Source: Parachlamydiales bacterium (lineage in GTDB: Bacteria > Chlamydiota > Chlamydiia > Chlamydiales > JABDDJ01). From it: a stretch of 64,000 nt of DNA. A model generated the notes under the pieces. The model was given only the letters and a program-made list of their open reading frames with translations. It had not been told where the DNA came from and did not search any database. The stretch covers positions 1 to 64,000 of the forward strand of contig JBAZCF010000009.1 in NCBI GenBank assembly GCA_041671045.1, given 5' to 3'. This document shows, one piece after another, positions 25,768 to 35,043 of the stretch (position 1 is the first letter of the stretch; every line of letters begins with the position of its first letter). The translations under genes were made by a program, and so were the position numbers.

Positions 25768-25791
25768 GTGCGGCACTTGTTGCCGCACCTA
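25768..25791. terminator. Bidirectional terminator between brnQ and acpP
   Basis: GGTGCGGCA (25768-25776) pairs with TGCCGCACC (25783-25791) around a short loop, between two converging genes. Confidence 0.65.
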
Positions 25792-25796
25792 TTAAC

Positions 25797-26045
25797 TTAT
25801 TGAGCGCCGGTCTCTGCGCGGCGTTTTTGGATGTAAGCAACCACATCGCCTACTGTACGTAGCTTGCTTGCTTCATCTTCTGCGATCTCGCAGTCAAAAC
25901 GGGATTCAAAAGTCATCATAAGTTCAGTTAGATCTAATGAATCAGCATTTAGATCTTCTACGAAAGACTTTGATAACGTTACTTCTTCCTTATCAACACC
26001 TAGCTGTTCTGCCACGATATCGATAACTTCTTGTTCTAAAGACAT
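25797..26045 (-). CDS. acpP: Acyl carrier protein
   Basis: 82 residues, acidic. The phosphopantetheine attachment site is Ser36 in NADSLDLTEL; the helix order is that of bacterial ACP. It carries growing acyl chains for type II fatty-acid synthesis and supplies LpxD and other enzymes. It has GAGGT before its ATG and is the last gene of fabH-fabD-fabG-acpP. The AcpS that modifies it is encoded at 51220. The C-terminus extends a little beyond typical ACPs (KRRAETGAQ). Confidence 0.97.
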   Translation of the reverse strand: MSLEQEVIDIVAEQLGVDKEEVTLSKSFVEDLNADSLDLTELMMTFESRFDCEIAEDEASKLRTVGDVVAYIQKRRAETGAQ

Positions 26046-26065
26046 GTGTCTACCTCAACGGTTAT

Positions 26066-26827
26066 TTATGTAATTGTCATGCCGCCATCAACCACAAATA
26101 CTTGGCCTGTGATGTATTTGGCCATGGGACTGGCTAAAAAGAGAGCCATTTGTGCAATGTCGGATGCCTCGCCCATTCTTCCGAGTGGAATTTTAGCAAG
26201 GATAGTTTCTTTTTGTAAATCATTCAACTCGTGTGTCATGGGAGTTTGGATAAATCCCGGCGCGATACAGTTCACGAGAATATTCCTTGAAGCGACCTCT
26301 TTAGCGAGTGCGCGGGTAAAGCCTATAATAGCGGCTTTGGATGCAGCATAATTGGCTTGTCCGGCATTACCTGAGATACCCACGATAGAGCTCATATTAA
26401 TGATGCGCCCTTGACGAGCTTTCAACATGGGACGGATGAGAGCTTGGGAGAGGAAAAAACACGATTTCGCATTCACATCCATAATAATATCCCAGTCTTC
26501 TTCGGTCATTTTCATGAGAAGCTGGTCGCGGGTAATACCTGCATTATTGACGAGGATATCGACTTTACCGAATTTAGCTAGGATATCTTTGATGCCTTGG
26601 TCAACACTTTCTTTATTGGAGACATCGATCTGATAGAAATAGATCTGACCTTCGTGACAATTCTGAGCTAGCTCTTTGGCAGCGAGCTCGCCTTTTTCCT
26701 TGTTGCTGCCCACGATGGCTACACGAGCCCCTTGCTGTAGAAAAGTTTCCGCAATTGCTTTTCCAATGCCGCTAGTACCCCCGGTAATAATGGCATCTTG
26801 TCCTTTCAAAAGTTGTGGGGATTGCAT
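26066..26827 (-). CDS. fabG: 3-oxoacyl-[acyl-carrier-protein] reductase
   Basis: 253 residues from ATG 26827, which lies four bases after the fabD stop and has AAGGA upstream. The longer frame to 26869 would overlap fabD. The enzyme reduces 3-oxoacyl-ACP with NADPH. It is an SDR fold with TGGTSGIGKAI for the cofactor, NNAGITRDQLL, the Ser of NMSSIVG, and the Tyr/Lys pair in YAASKAA. It ends in GQVFVVDGGMTI, the usual SDR end. Confidence 0.96.
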   Translation of the reverse strand: MQSPQLLKGQDAIITGGTSGIGKAIAETFLQQGARVAIVGSNKEKGELAAKELAQNCHEGQIYFYQIDVSNKESVDQGIKDILAKFGKVDILVNNAGITRDQLLMKMTEEDWDIIMDVNAKSCFFLSQALIRPMLKARQGRIINMSSIVGISGNAGQANYAASKAAIIGFTRALAKEVASRNILVNCIAPGFIQTPMTHELNDLQKETILAKIPLGRMGEASDIAQMALFLASPMAKYITGQVFVVDGGMTIT

Positions 26828-26831
26828 CTCG

Positions 26832-27782
26832 TTAGTTCCTTGTTGCAAATAGTTCTTCCAGACCGGCAAGATCGGTAGTCTTCTCTATGGAATAGGTAGG
26901 GGCTTTTACACCGATGCGTTTATTAAATCCACTGAGAGCTTTGCCGCACCCTATTTCGATATAAGCATCGACACCTTGCTCTTCAAGAGTAAGGATAGAT
27001 TGTTCCCAACGTACAGGTGAAGTGACTTGTTCAGTCAGAAGCTGTTTAATTTCTTCGAGATTTTCGGAAAGGCGGCCTGTGGTATTCATTGCTACCGGTA
27101 TTGAGCCTTGCTTCCATTGGGTTTCAGCAATAGCCTCTTTAAGCCTGGCCGCAGCCGAGCTCATAAGACCGCTATGGAATGCTCCATGAACTTTAAGGGG
27201 CAGGATGCGCTTGGCTCCCTTACGGGTAAGGACTGCTGTTCCGGCTTCGATACCTTTCAGGGTACCGGAAATAACGATTTGTCCTGGGCTATTGAAATTA
27301 GCTGCCCATAGATCATGGGGGAGAGCAGTTTCGCGGACAGCCTCTTCCACTTGAGAAGCGTTCAACCCAAGGACGACTGCCATTGTTCCGGGATTTTGCG
27401 CGCAGGCGTCATTCATCGCTTGTCCGCGTAAGTGTACCAAAGCCAGGCCTTGTTCGAAGGGTAGGTAGCCGGCGGCAGTCAAAGCAGTATATTCGCCTAG
27501 GCTTAAGCCTGCAGTGAAAGTGGGGGTCAGGTGTGGAGCTAGCTGTTTTAAAGCACGCAGGTAGGCAAGACTTAGGATGTAGATGGCGACTTGGCTATTG
27601 GCTGTTTCAGTGAGAAGTTCTTCAGGGCCTTCCAGAATGATTTTCTGTATATCTTTTCCTAGCAGGTCGTTAGCTTCTTCCATTGTTTGACGGACGATTG
27701 GGAATTCCTGGATAAAGTCCTTTCCCATCCCCACATATTGGGCTCCTTGTCCGGGAAAAATAAATACGTATCGTTTGTTCAT
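26832..27782 (-). CDS. fabD: Malonyl-CoA:ACP transacylase
   Basis: 316 residues. The enzyme transfers malonyl groups from CoA to ACP. It has FPGQGAQYVGMGKDF at the start, the nucleophile in GLSLGEYTAL (Ser near 94), Gln in the MNDACAQNPG region and the catalytic His in VHGAFHSGLM. It lies six bases downstream of fabH and four upstream of fabG, so the genes form one operon. The order matches the Chlamydia cluster. Confidence 0.96.
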   Translation of the reverse strand: MNKRYVFIFPGQGAQYVGMGKDFIQEFPIVRQTMEEANDLLGKDIQKIILEGPEELLTETANSQVAIYILSLAYLRALKQLAPHLTPTFTAGLSLGEYTALTAAGYLPFEQGLALVHLRGQAMNDACAQNPGTMAVVLGLNASQVEEAVRETALPHDLWAANFNSPGQIVISGTLKGIEAGTAVLTRKGAKRILPLKVHGAFHSGLMSSAAARLKEAIAETQWKQGSIPVAMNTTGRLSENLEEIKQLLTEQVTSPVRWEQSILTLEEQGVDAYIEIGCGKALSGFNKRIGVKAPTYSIEKTTDLAGLEELFATRN

Positions 27783-27788
27783 AGCAGA

Positions 27789-28784
27789 TTACTCTTCCTT
27801 TGTGAGTAAAATAGCAGCCCAGGTCATCCCTCCGCCAAAGGCATTAAGCAGGATATTTTCGCCCGGGGAAAGCTTTTCCTTTTGATTCAATTCAGTGAGG
27901 GCTATGCCAATGCCGGCAGCGGATGTATTGCCATACTTTTCGATGACAGAGTAGACTTTGGATTCAGGTAAGTGGATTTCTTTGGCGATAGCATCCATCA
28001 TGCGTTGGTTGGCTTGGTGAGGGACCACCCAAGATAGCTCTTGCGCAGAGATGCCGGCAGCAGTCAAACACTCTTGGGCTATACTGGCAGCTTTGCGGAT
28101 GGCGAATTTGTAGACTTCTTTGCCGTTCATGCGGAAGTATTGCAGCCCTTCTTCCAGTGTTTTGTTGGTCGCAGGGTGGCGGGATCCTCCCCCTTTGATG
28201 ATGACTAGGTCGGCCAGGCTGCCGTCGGATCCCATGACCACAGGACCGATAGAAAGGCCGGGACCAGCGGAAGAGACAACTGCTGCGGAGGCGCCGTCAC
28301 CAAAAAGGACGCATGTGGTGCGGTCGGCATAGTCCATTAAAGGCATCATTTTTTCGGCCGCGATGACAAGGATATTTTTAGCCATGCCCGATTCTATGTA
28401 AGCTTTAGCTGTAGCCAGAGCATAGACAAATCCGGTGCATGCGGCTTGAATATCCATTGCTGCAGCTTTGCCTGCTTTGAGCTGGTGCTGGACTAGAGCA
28501 GCAGTGCTGGGGGAGGGGTAGTCGCCGCTCATCGTGGCAACAAGGATCAGGTCAATGTCATCAGGAGAGAGCTTTGCGTTAAGAAGGGCCGCTTTTGCAG
28601 CTTCGGTACCCATTGTGGAGGGAAATTCATTTTCAGCAGCAATCCTGCGCTGGCGAATACCCGTCCGTGAATAGATCCATTCATCGGAAGTATCGACGAT
28701 CTTCTCGAAGTCGGCATTGCTCATGACTTTTTCCGGAAGATATGCCCCTAGTCCTATAATGCGAGCGCCCCTTGGCTTTGACAT
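27789..28784 (-). CDS. fabH: Beta-ketoacyl-ACP synthase III
   Basis: 331 residues from ATG 28784 (MSKPRGARII), preferred over the GTG at 28805; GGGAG lies upstream. FabH starts fatty-acid synthesis by condensing acetyl-CoA with malonyl-ACP. The triad is visible: Cys in QAACTGFVYA, His in VPHQANQRM and Asn in YGNTSAAG. The C-terminal NAFGGGMTWAAILL is typical. It is the first gene of the fab operon, divergent from recR. Confidence 0.96.
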   Translation of the reverse strand: MSKPRGARIIGLGAYLPEKVMSNADFEKIVDTSDEWIYSRTGIRQRRIAAENEFPSTMGTEAAKAALLNAKLSPDDIDLILVATMSGDYPSPSTAALVQHQLKAGKAAAMDIQAACTGFVYALATAKAYIESGMAKNILVIAAEKMMPLMDYADRTTCVLFGDGASAAVVSSAGPGLSIGPVVMGSDGSLADLVIIKGGGSRHPATNKTLEEGLQYFRMNGKEVYKFAIRKAASIAQECLTAAGISAQELSWVVPHQANQRMMDAIAKEIHLPESKVYSVIEKYGNTSAAGIGIALTELNQKEKLSPGENILLNAFGGGMTWAAILLTKEE

Positions 28785-28898
28785 GCCCAATTTTCTCCCA
28801 AACACTACATTTTAAAAGAATTAGGATATCAAAGAGTTGCTTAAGAAGGAAGTAGTGTTTTGCTTTTTTTTCAGATAGGGATTAACTCGCCATTCGGC

Positions 28899-28911
28899 TA
28901 TACTCAATGGC
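28899..28911 (+). promoter_or_regulatory. -10 box placed for a leaderless recR transcript
   Basis: TATACT (28899-28904) lies exactly 7 bases before the recR ATG, the same spacing as at both brnQ leaders and at tmk. No good -35 box is seen 16-18 bases upstream, so the call is weaker. Confidence 0.4.
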
Positions 28912-29508
28912 ATGAGCTACCCTAAACATTTGAATAAAATGATCGCGGTATTAAACCGCCTTCCCGGTGTAGGAAGACGCACAGCGGAACGTTTTGCCTT
29001 TCATATGTTGACATGGTCAAATCAAAAACAAAAAGAATTTGCCCAAGTCATCGACAGTATGGACCAGCACATCCGCCAATGCGATCTCTGCGGATGCCTT
29101 TGCGATGTTGAAGCGTGCCCTTACTGCTCGGCTGAACGGAACGCGTCAAAACTTATCTGTGTGATTGCAGAGCCCAAAGATGCTTTTTCCATTGAAGAAA
29201 CGGGAACCTTCCGCGGCATGTACCACGTCTTAGGAGGACTGCTCAACCCTATCGAAGGCATTGATTCTACCCAGCTGCGTATTAATATGCTCTGCGATAG
29301 GATCCAAAGCCAGGGAATCGAAGAGATTATCCTTGCGCTCGATGCCACTTTAGAAGGCGACACCACTGCCCTCTATCTAAAAGACCGCTTAGCCCCGCAA
29401 GGGGTCAAATTATCGCGTTTAGCTTTCGGCTTGCCCATGGGCAGCGCTTTCGATTTTATCGACGGAAGCACCCTTGCCCGTGCCCTAGCAGGAAGAAACC
29501 ACTTCTAG
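28912..29508 (+). CDS. recR: Recombination mediator protein RecR
   Basis: 198 residues, the usual length. It has the helix-hairpin-helix LPGVGRRTAERFAFHML, a four-Cys zinc site (CDLCGCLCDVEACPYC) and the Toprim domain (ICVIAEPKDAFSIEETG ... LALDATLEGDTTALYL). It works with RecF/RecO to load RecA on gaps. There is no ribosome site before the ATG, which fits the leaderless promoter spacing. The position between fabH and bamA is the chlamydial order. Confidence 0.96.
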   Translation: MSYPKHLNKMIAVLNRLPGVGRRTAERFAFHMLTWSNQKQKEFAQVIDSMDQHIRQCDLCGCLCDVEACPYCSAERNASKLICVIAEPKDAFSIEETGTFRGMYHVLGGLLNPIEGIDSTQLRINMLCDRIQSQGIEEIILALDATLEGDTTALYLKDRLAPQGVKLSRLAFGLPMGSAFDFIDGSTLARALAGRNHF

Positions 29509-29613
29509 AGCAAAGACCTTTTCTTCTAAAAAAAATTACTATTTCTATCTCTACTGCTTGCAATATTGGGGATCATTACCTATGATGTAACCCTCTCGCT
29601 TGGAGTGTTTCTT

Positions 29614-32160
29614 ATGTGTAATAGTTATTCAAGATATATAGTAAGCTTAATAGTTTTGATCTGCGGTTATTTTATACCGGTTATTGCTGCCCCATTACAG
29701 TATGAAAACTGTTTTGTGGATACTTTAGAAGTCATTATCGTCTCCCCTTCCGGAAAAGATGTCAAAGATACCAAGGCGATGTCCGGCAAATTAAAGACGC
29801 GCGCCGGTGACACCTTCATGCAATTGAACTTTGACTGCGACCTTAAATTGCTCTCGGCCGAATATGACCGCATTGAACCGACACTAACTCCCTGCGGCGA
29901 TAACAATCTAGGTATTGTCATTAAAGTATGGCCTAAGCCCCTCATCCGCTCTATTTCCTGGGAAGGCAACTGCAACATCTCCTCAGCCGACTTAAAAAGC
30001 GAACTAGCTATTAACGCCTGCACTCCCTTCGACAGGCAGGCATTCAACAAAGCCTTCCATAAACTTCAAGCCTACTACATAAAGAAGGGATACTTCGAAT
30101 CCCAGCTAGATTATGAAGTAAGCTTTGATGACTGCACCAATCAAGTCGATATCACCGTTAAAATCTGTGAAGGACGCTCCGGACGCATCAAAGACATCGT
30201 CTTCTGCAACTTCACTAAATGCGAAAAAGAAGAACTCTCGGCCATGATGGTCACCAAAAGATACTTCTTATTGAGCGGCTGGCTCACAGGTGAAGGCATC
30301 TATCACGAAGAAGCTATCCAGCATGATAAAATGATCATCCTCAACTATCTGCAAAATAGAGGGTATGCGGACGCCGATGTCAACATCGAAATGAATGAAC
30401 TCAACTGCTCCAACAAGATCATCCTCCGCATCACAGCCCTAAAAGGCGATCCCTACACAATCGGCAGCGTATCTTTCAAAGGCAATACCGTTTTTGACAA
30501 TGACATTGTTCGCGAAGTCATCGGCCTATGCTCCGGCGACCCTTACGCTCCTGAAGACATCCATGACGCCGTCCAACGCTTAACCCGCGTTTATGGACGT
30601 AAAGGCTATATCGATGCTTTCGTCAACTTCGAATCCAGCCTGCGCTGTGATGAAGACGTCTATGATATCCGCTTTACCATCGAAGAAGCATGCCAATACC
30701 GCGTCGGTATGATCAAAGTCATCGGCAACTGCGTCACAGATACAAACGTCATACTTAACGAAGTTCTACTGATCCCGGGTCAACTCTTCGACAGCGAAGG
30801 CCTCTGCAAAACAGAACAAAGACTACGCAACATCGGGTATTTCAAACGCGTCAACGTCTATGCCGTCCGCCCTGAAGAAAATGGCATCCTCCCTAGCAAC
30901 TACCGCAACGTTCATGTCGAAGTAGAAGAAGATAGCACCGGCAACATCAGCGCTTTCGGCGGCTATAGCACTATGGAAAGCTTATTCATTGGCTTGAATA
31001 TTACGGAGAGAAACTTCAATCACCGCGGACTATGCAACTTGCTCCATGGCGAATGCCGCGGCCTGCGCGGCGGGGGCGAATATGCCCATACGACAATATC
31101 CGTAGGCGCTAAAAGCCGCAAAGCCATTTTGTCTTGGACCAAACCTTTTTATAATGACACTCTGTGGAGCGTCGGCTTTGACTTGGAAGGTAACAACAAC
31201 CGCTACGTATCCGATGATTACAATATCAATACGGTCGCTTTAACCCTGCATGCAACCTACGACGTTAACGCGTTTGTTAAAACAGGCGTCCACTATCGTA
31301 TCGGATATACCAGCATTCAAACAAATTCATGCGCGTCAGAAGAACTCATCCACGAGGCTAAAAATAGCGGTCTTACCTCTGCCGTCGGTGCATCCTGGAT
31401 GTATGACAGTACCAACCACCCCCAGTTCCCTACGGAAGGATTCCGATCCAAGCTTGAAGGCGAATGCGCGGGTGTGGGCGGTAAGCAAAGCTTCTTGAGT
31501 GCTGCCTATATCAACAACTACTACCTGCCTATCGGCCCCCTGGATCCCCTGGGAAGACTGATCTTTCGTGCCGACTTCCGTTTCATCCTTCCTTATGGTC
31601 ATACAAATGCTGACGAAGTCCCTATCGAAGAGCGCTTTTTCTTGGGCGGCGATGAAATCGTCCGTGGCTTTAGACCCTACTTCCTAGGTCCGCAATTTAA
31701 GGTGGATTTAAACCAGGATAACGCCATAGATTGCACTGCTAAACACCAGGGGCACACCCATAAACTTAAAACACACCATAAATTGCGAAGAAAACCACAA
31801 AAGACCAAAGATGAAAATGGGAAGGAAATCAATCTGGTCATAAACGAAAAAACTCAATATGATTATTGGTCTCCGGTCTCCGATAACGACCCTACAGGCG
31901 GTCTCTCGCTACAATACTACTCCTTAGAGTACGCTCATCCCTTTTCACCCAAGTTTGAAGGGTTTGCCTTTACAGACTTCGGACAATTGTCTTCACGCCG
32001 CTTTGCTTTTGGCCACCTTTACGCCTCCGCAGGTTTTGGCGCTCGCGTCAAAGTCATGGCAAGTATGCCTCCTGTGACCTTAGGGCTCGGTTTTCCTGTT
32101 AACGCAAGAAACCGTAGCGATGTAAAGAGATTTTTCTTTACAATCGGTGGAAAGTTTTAA
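29614..32160 (+). CDS. bamA: Outer-membrane protein assembly factor BamA (Omp85)
   Basis: 848 residues from ATG 29614 (TTGGAG upstream), where a signal peptide begins (MCNSYSRYIVSLIVLICGYF...). It inserts beta-barrels into the outer membrane. Several POTRA domains occupy about residues 40-440. Each starts with a pattern like GRSGRIKDIVFCNF or GDPYTIGSVSFKGN. The barrel follows, with the conserved EERFFLGGDEIVRGFRPY (VRGF loop) near residue 690. A basic insert with HTHKLKTHHKLRRKPQK follows the VRGF loop. It ends in a Phe (FFTIGGKF). The protein is unusually Cys-rich for a BamA, as seen in chlamydial envelopes. Confidence 0.96.
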   Translation: MCNSYSRYIVSLIVLICGYFIPVIAAPLQYENCFVDTLEVIIVSPSGKDVKDTKAMSGKLKTRAGDTFMQLNFDCDLKLLSAEYDRIEPTLTPCGDNNLGIVIKVWPKPLIRSISWEGNCNISSADLKSELAINACTPFDRQAFNKAFHKLQAYYIKKGYFESQLDYEVSFDDCTNQVDITVKICEGRSGRIKDIVFCNFTKCEKEELSAMMVTKRYFLLSGWLTGEGIYHEEAIQHDKMIILNYLQNRGYADADVNIEMNELNCSNKIILRITALKGDPYTIGSVSFKGNTVFDNDIVREVIGLCSGDPYAPEDIHDAVQRLTRVYGRKGYIDAFVNFESSLRCDEDVYDIRFTIEEACQYRVGMIKVIGNCVTDTNVILNEVLLIPGQLFDSEGLCKTEQRLRNIGYFKRVNVYAVRPEENGILPSNYRNVHVEVEEDSTGNISAFGGYSTMESLFIGLNITERNFNHRGLCNLLHGECRGLRGGGEYAHTTISVGAKSRKAILSWTKPFYNDTLWSVGFDLEGNNNRYVSDDYNINTVALTLHATYDVNAFVKTGVHYRIGYTSIQTNSCASEELIHEAKNSGLTSAVGASWMYDSTNHPQFPTEGFRSKLEGECAGVGGKQSFLSAAYINNYYLPIGPLDPLGRLIFRADFRFILPYGHTNADEVPIEERFFLGGDEIVRGFRPYFLGPQFKVDLNQDNAIDCTAKHQGHTHKLKTHHKLRRKPQKTKDENGKEINLVINEKTQYDYWSPVSDNDPTGGLSLQYYSLEYAHPFSPKFEGFAFTDFGQLSSRRFAFGHLYASAGFGARVKVMASMPPVTLGLGFPVNARNRSDVKRFFFTIGGKF

Positions 32161-32194
32161 AATAGAATTCAAACCCTCTCATTGGGAGAATATA

Positions 32195-32782
32195 ATGAAA
32201 CTGTTAGGAAAAAATATCCGCATCGTCCTTGCAACACTTGTGTTAGCATTGCCCCTTTCATCTTCTATCAACGCAGCGGAAGCGCCTGCACCAAAAATCG
32301 GTGTGGTTAACTTCAAATCCTGCGTCGAAAAATCCAAGTTAGGCAAAAGAGAACAAGCTTCTTTTGAAAACCTAAAGAAGCAGATGGATGTTGTATTGGA
32401 AAAGAAAGAAAAAGAAATCAACGAAATTGCAGCGAAGTTCAATGACCCCGACTACTTAGACAGCCTTTCCCAAGAAGCTGAAGCAGAGCTGAAACACAAA
32501 TTCCGCGCTGCCTCCCAAGAACTTTCCGGACAACAGCAGCAATATTACCAAGCGCTAAGCCAAGCAAACACTAAGATCGTGCAAATGATCACTGAAATCG
32601 TGGCCAAAGCTGCTGAGCAAGTCGCTAAAAAACAAAACCTGACCTTCATTCTGAATGAAGAAGCTGTCTACTTCTATGCTCCTTCCACAGATGTGACCAA
32701 CCTCGTTGTAGGTGAACTTGATCGCATGTTTGAAGAACAACTCAAGAACGGCTCCAGCGAAGGAAGAAAAGCAGGTGGCTAA
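32195..32782 (+). CDS. ompH: OmpH/Skp-family periplasmic chaperone
   Basis: 195 residues from ATG 32195 (GGGAGA upstream). A signal peptide (KLLGKNIRIVLATLVLALP..., cleavage near NAAEA) precedes the OmpH domain. This opens with KIGVVNFKSCVEKSKLGKREQ, continues in long coiled-coil helices (residues 50-140) and ends FILNEEAVYFYAPSTDVT. Skp holds unfolded outer-membrane proteins for BamA, which is encoded immediately upstream. Eight bases overlap the start of lpxD. Confidence 0.93.
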   Translation: MKLLGKNIRIVLATLVLALPLSSSINAAEAPAPKIGVVNFKSCVEKSKLGKREQASFENLKKQMDVVLEKKEKEINEIAAKFNDPDYLDSLSQEAEAELKHKFRAASQELSGQQQQYYQALSQANTKIVQMITEIVAKAAEQVAKKQNLTFILNEEAVYFYAPSTDVTNLVVGELDRMFEEQLKNGSSEGRKAGG

Positions 32783-33812
32783 GAAATCCTTTACTCTCCG
32801 TGAGCTCTGCGAGCTCACGGGTAGCACCCTCAAAGGAAATCCCGAACACATCATCCTCAATGTAGCAGACCTTTATCATGCTACTGCTGAGGATGTTTCG
32901 TTTTTTTCCAATCCCCGCTATGCCGGGCAGCTTGCAAAATCCCATGCAGGCGCAGTCTTTGTTTCCCAAGTTCCCGAGGAGCTTTCTCAATTTAACTTCC
33001 TCATCCACCCCGACCCATCCCGTGCCTTCCAAAAAGTGGCAGAAACCGTTGCCCAAAGCAGGCCCCCTCTTACAGGATTTGATGGAATACACCCTACTGC
33101 GGTCATTCATTCAGAAGCTATCATTGGGGAAAACGTGACCATTGGACCTTATGCTGTGATCGACCAGAAAGCAATTATCGGCAAAGGAACCTATATCGGA
33201 GCGCAATGCTATATTGGCCCGGAGACAGTTATTGGTGAAAACTGCAAAATCCATCCCCGCGTTACCATTCGCGAAGGATGCGAGATCGGCAATCACGTCG
33301 TTCTTCAGCCAGGTGTTGTCATCGGTTCCTGCGGGTTCGGCTTTACAACTTCGGCTCAAGGTGAACACACAAAACTCGAACAGATCGGCAATGTCATTAT
33401 TGAAGATGATGTTGAAATCGGCGCCAATACTACCGTTGACCGCTCACGCTTTAAATGCACGCGTATCGGGACAGGCTCTAAAATAGACAATCTTGTGATG
33501 ATCGGACACGGGGTAGAAATAGGCAAACATGTGCTGCTTGTGGCACAAACAGGCGTTGCAGGTTCTACCACGATCGGAGATCACTGCACTATCGCAGGCC
33601 AAGTCGCCATCGCCGGGCATTTAAAGATAGGACCCAAGACACGTATTGCAGGGAAATCGGGAGTGAGTAAATCACTGCCTACCGGTGATTATAGTGGTAT
33701 TCCCGTACAGCCTATCCAAGAATACAATAAAAATGCTGTCTATTTACGTAAGATGAGTGAGTTTGTAGAAGAGCTCAAACAGCTTAAGCAGAAAATTCTT
33801 CAAGAAAGCTAA
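32775..33812 (+). CDS. lpxD: UDP-3-O-acylglucosamine N-acyltransferase
   Basis: 345 residues from GTG 32775 (MAKKSFTLRELCELTG), overlapping the end of ompH; GGAAG lies upstream. LpxD adds the N-linked 3-hydroxyacyl chain in lipid A synthesis, using acyl-ACP. The N-terminal uridine-binding domain (to about 95) is followed by left-handed hexapeptide repeats (I/V-x-x-x-x-x, 100-310) including the catalytic-His segment IGHGVEIG. A C-terminal helix (LRKMSEFVEELKQLKQKI) closes the trimer. It ends the bamA-ompH-lpxD unit at a hairpin terminator. Confidence 0.95.
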   Translation: MAKKSFTLRELCELTGSTLKGNPEHIILNVADLYHATAEDVSFFSNPRYAGQLAKSHAGAVFVSQVPEELSQFNFLIHPDPSRAFQKVAETVAQSRPPLTGFDGIHPTAVIHSEAIIGENVTIGPYAVIDQKAIIGKGTYIGAQCYIGPETVIGENCKIHPRVTIREGCEIGNHVVLQPGVVIGSCGFGFTTSAQGEHTKLEQIGNVIIEDDVEIGANTTVDRSRFKCTRIGTGSKIDNLVMIGHGVEIGKHVLLVAQTGVAGSTTIGDHCTIAGQVAIAGHLKIGPKTRIAGKSGVSKSLPTGDYSGIPVQPIQEYNKNAVYLRKMSEFVEELKQLKQKILQES

Positions 33813-33830
33813 AATAAGTTTATAAATACA

Positions 33831-33856
33831 CTAACCCTATCCTTGGATAGGGTTAG
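33831..33856. terminator. Bidirectional terminator after lpxD
   Basis: A 12-bp perfect stem (33831-33842 with 33845-33856) and a two-base loop, between converging genes. Confidence 0.7.
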
Positions 33857-33867
33857 TTATGCTAAGC

Positions 33868-34923
33868 TTATTGTTGATGTTGATATTGTTGTGAATAATA
33901 TGGTTGTCCATACGCATGTTGTGGATATTGTTGTTGATGATATTGTGGTTGAGGAGAGGCAAAAGCTGCAGGTACAGTATAGTAGGATTGCTGCGGATGA
34001 CTCAAAAATGCAAGGGTATCTTTAATCTCTTCATATAACCTATTAATAGTTCCAATATTTTTGCTAGTATGCTGTGCAGAATCATCGCCATATCCTAATT
34101 TGAATAATCCGGCAAGAGAAGCACCTGCACCTAAGGCAGCACCAAATGTAACTGCTGTTTTGGCTGCGAAAATATAACCGAATAATGCAACGCTACCACC
34201 GAAGGCAATACCTGCGACCACAGCAACAACAAAGCGGTGATTGCTTATGATATTTTCCAAGGATTTGATATACAAATCGTTAATCCTCACTATTTTATCA
34301 TATGTGTCGCTTTGGTGTGTATAACTTCCCCAATTCGCTGCCAGCCTAGATTTAAATGAGCATGCAACACTCAATTGTTGAGTTAAATTAGTATACTTAC
34401 GGTAAAAAGCGCCCAAGGCGAACATTCCCCCACCTGCTGCAGCACCTGCAAGAAGGATTTTACCGGAATTATTTTCGCTGTTGTTATCATTTACACTAAT
34501 AGAATTATTACTGAATGCACCTGTCTGAATTTGTGTTCCGCCACCATTGCGATTAGCGACTACATGACCAAAGATGAACAATAACTCTAATCCGTTTTCA
34601 GAACAAAATTTAATAACTTTATCAAAAAAACCTGGTTGAAGGACCTGAATACGCTGTGGAAAACGTACTTGAGGATTGCCCTGATAAACATCTAATGTAT
34701 TTAGTGTGTCTTCAAGTTGATCCTGAATTTCTTGTTGGTTCAGAGTGCTTGCCGGCAAAACATTCAGTTGATAATAACCCGGCTGTGCTGCGGGTTGATT
34801 ATTACCTTGATTAGATAAATCTGCATATCCTGGATATACTCCACCTTGATTTTCTGAATACTGTGGATAGCCTTGATAAGCTTGGTACTGTGGATCTGCA
34901 TAAGCATTGTTACAGGTTGTCAT
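33868..34923 (-). CDS. Q/Y-rich protein with two hydrophobic hairpins
   Basis: 351 residues; family not recognised. Both ends are low-complexity and rich in Gln, Tyr, Pro and Asn (N-terminus about 1-60, C-terminus about 310-351), like prion-like domains. The centre has two Gly/Ala-rich hydrophobic regions: ILLAGAAAGGGMFALGAFY (about 155-175) and a longer pair, FVVAVVAGIAFGGSVALFGY and VTFGAALGAGASLAGLF (about 235-280). Paired hydrophobic segments are a feature of chlamydial inclusion-membrane proteins. No signal peptide is present. It lies between lpxD and the pdh genes. Confidence 0.65.
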   Translation of the reverse strand: MTTCNNAYADPQYQAYQGYPQYSENQGGVYPGYADLSNQGNNQPAAQPGYYQLNVLPASTLNQQEIQDQLEDTLNTLDVYQGNPQVRFPQRIQVLQPGFFDKVIKFCSENGLELLFIFGHVVANRNGGGTQIQTGAFSNNSISVNDNNSENNSGKILLAGAAAGGGMFALGAFYRKYTNLTQQLSVACSFKSRLAANWGSYTHQSDTYDKIVRINDLYIKSLENIISNHRFVVAVVAGIAFGGSVALFGYIFAAKTAVTFGAALGAGASLAGLFKLGYGDDSAQHTSKNIGTINRLYEEIKDTLAFLSHPQQSYYTVPAAFASPQPQYHQQQYPQHAYGQPYYSQQYQHQQ

Positions 34924-35043
34924 GATAAAACCTTTTTGGTTAGTTTAATTATTAATGATCTCATTATATAAAATGAATGTATATTAAAAATTGAGGAAAC
35001 ATTAAGATTTAATAAATATATTTAACTAGGGGAAACCGTTGAA

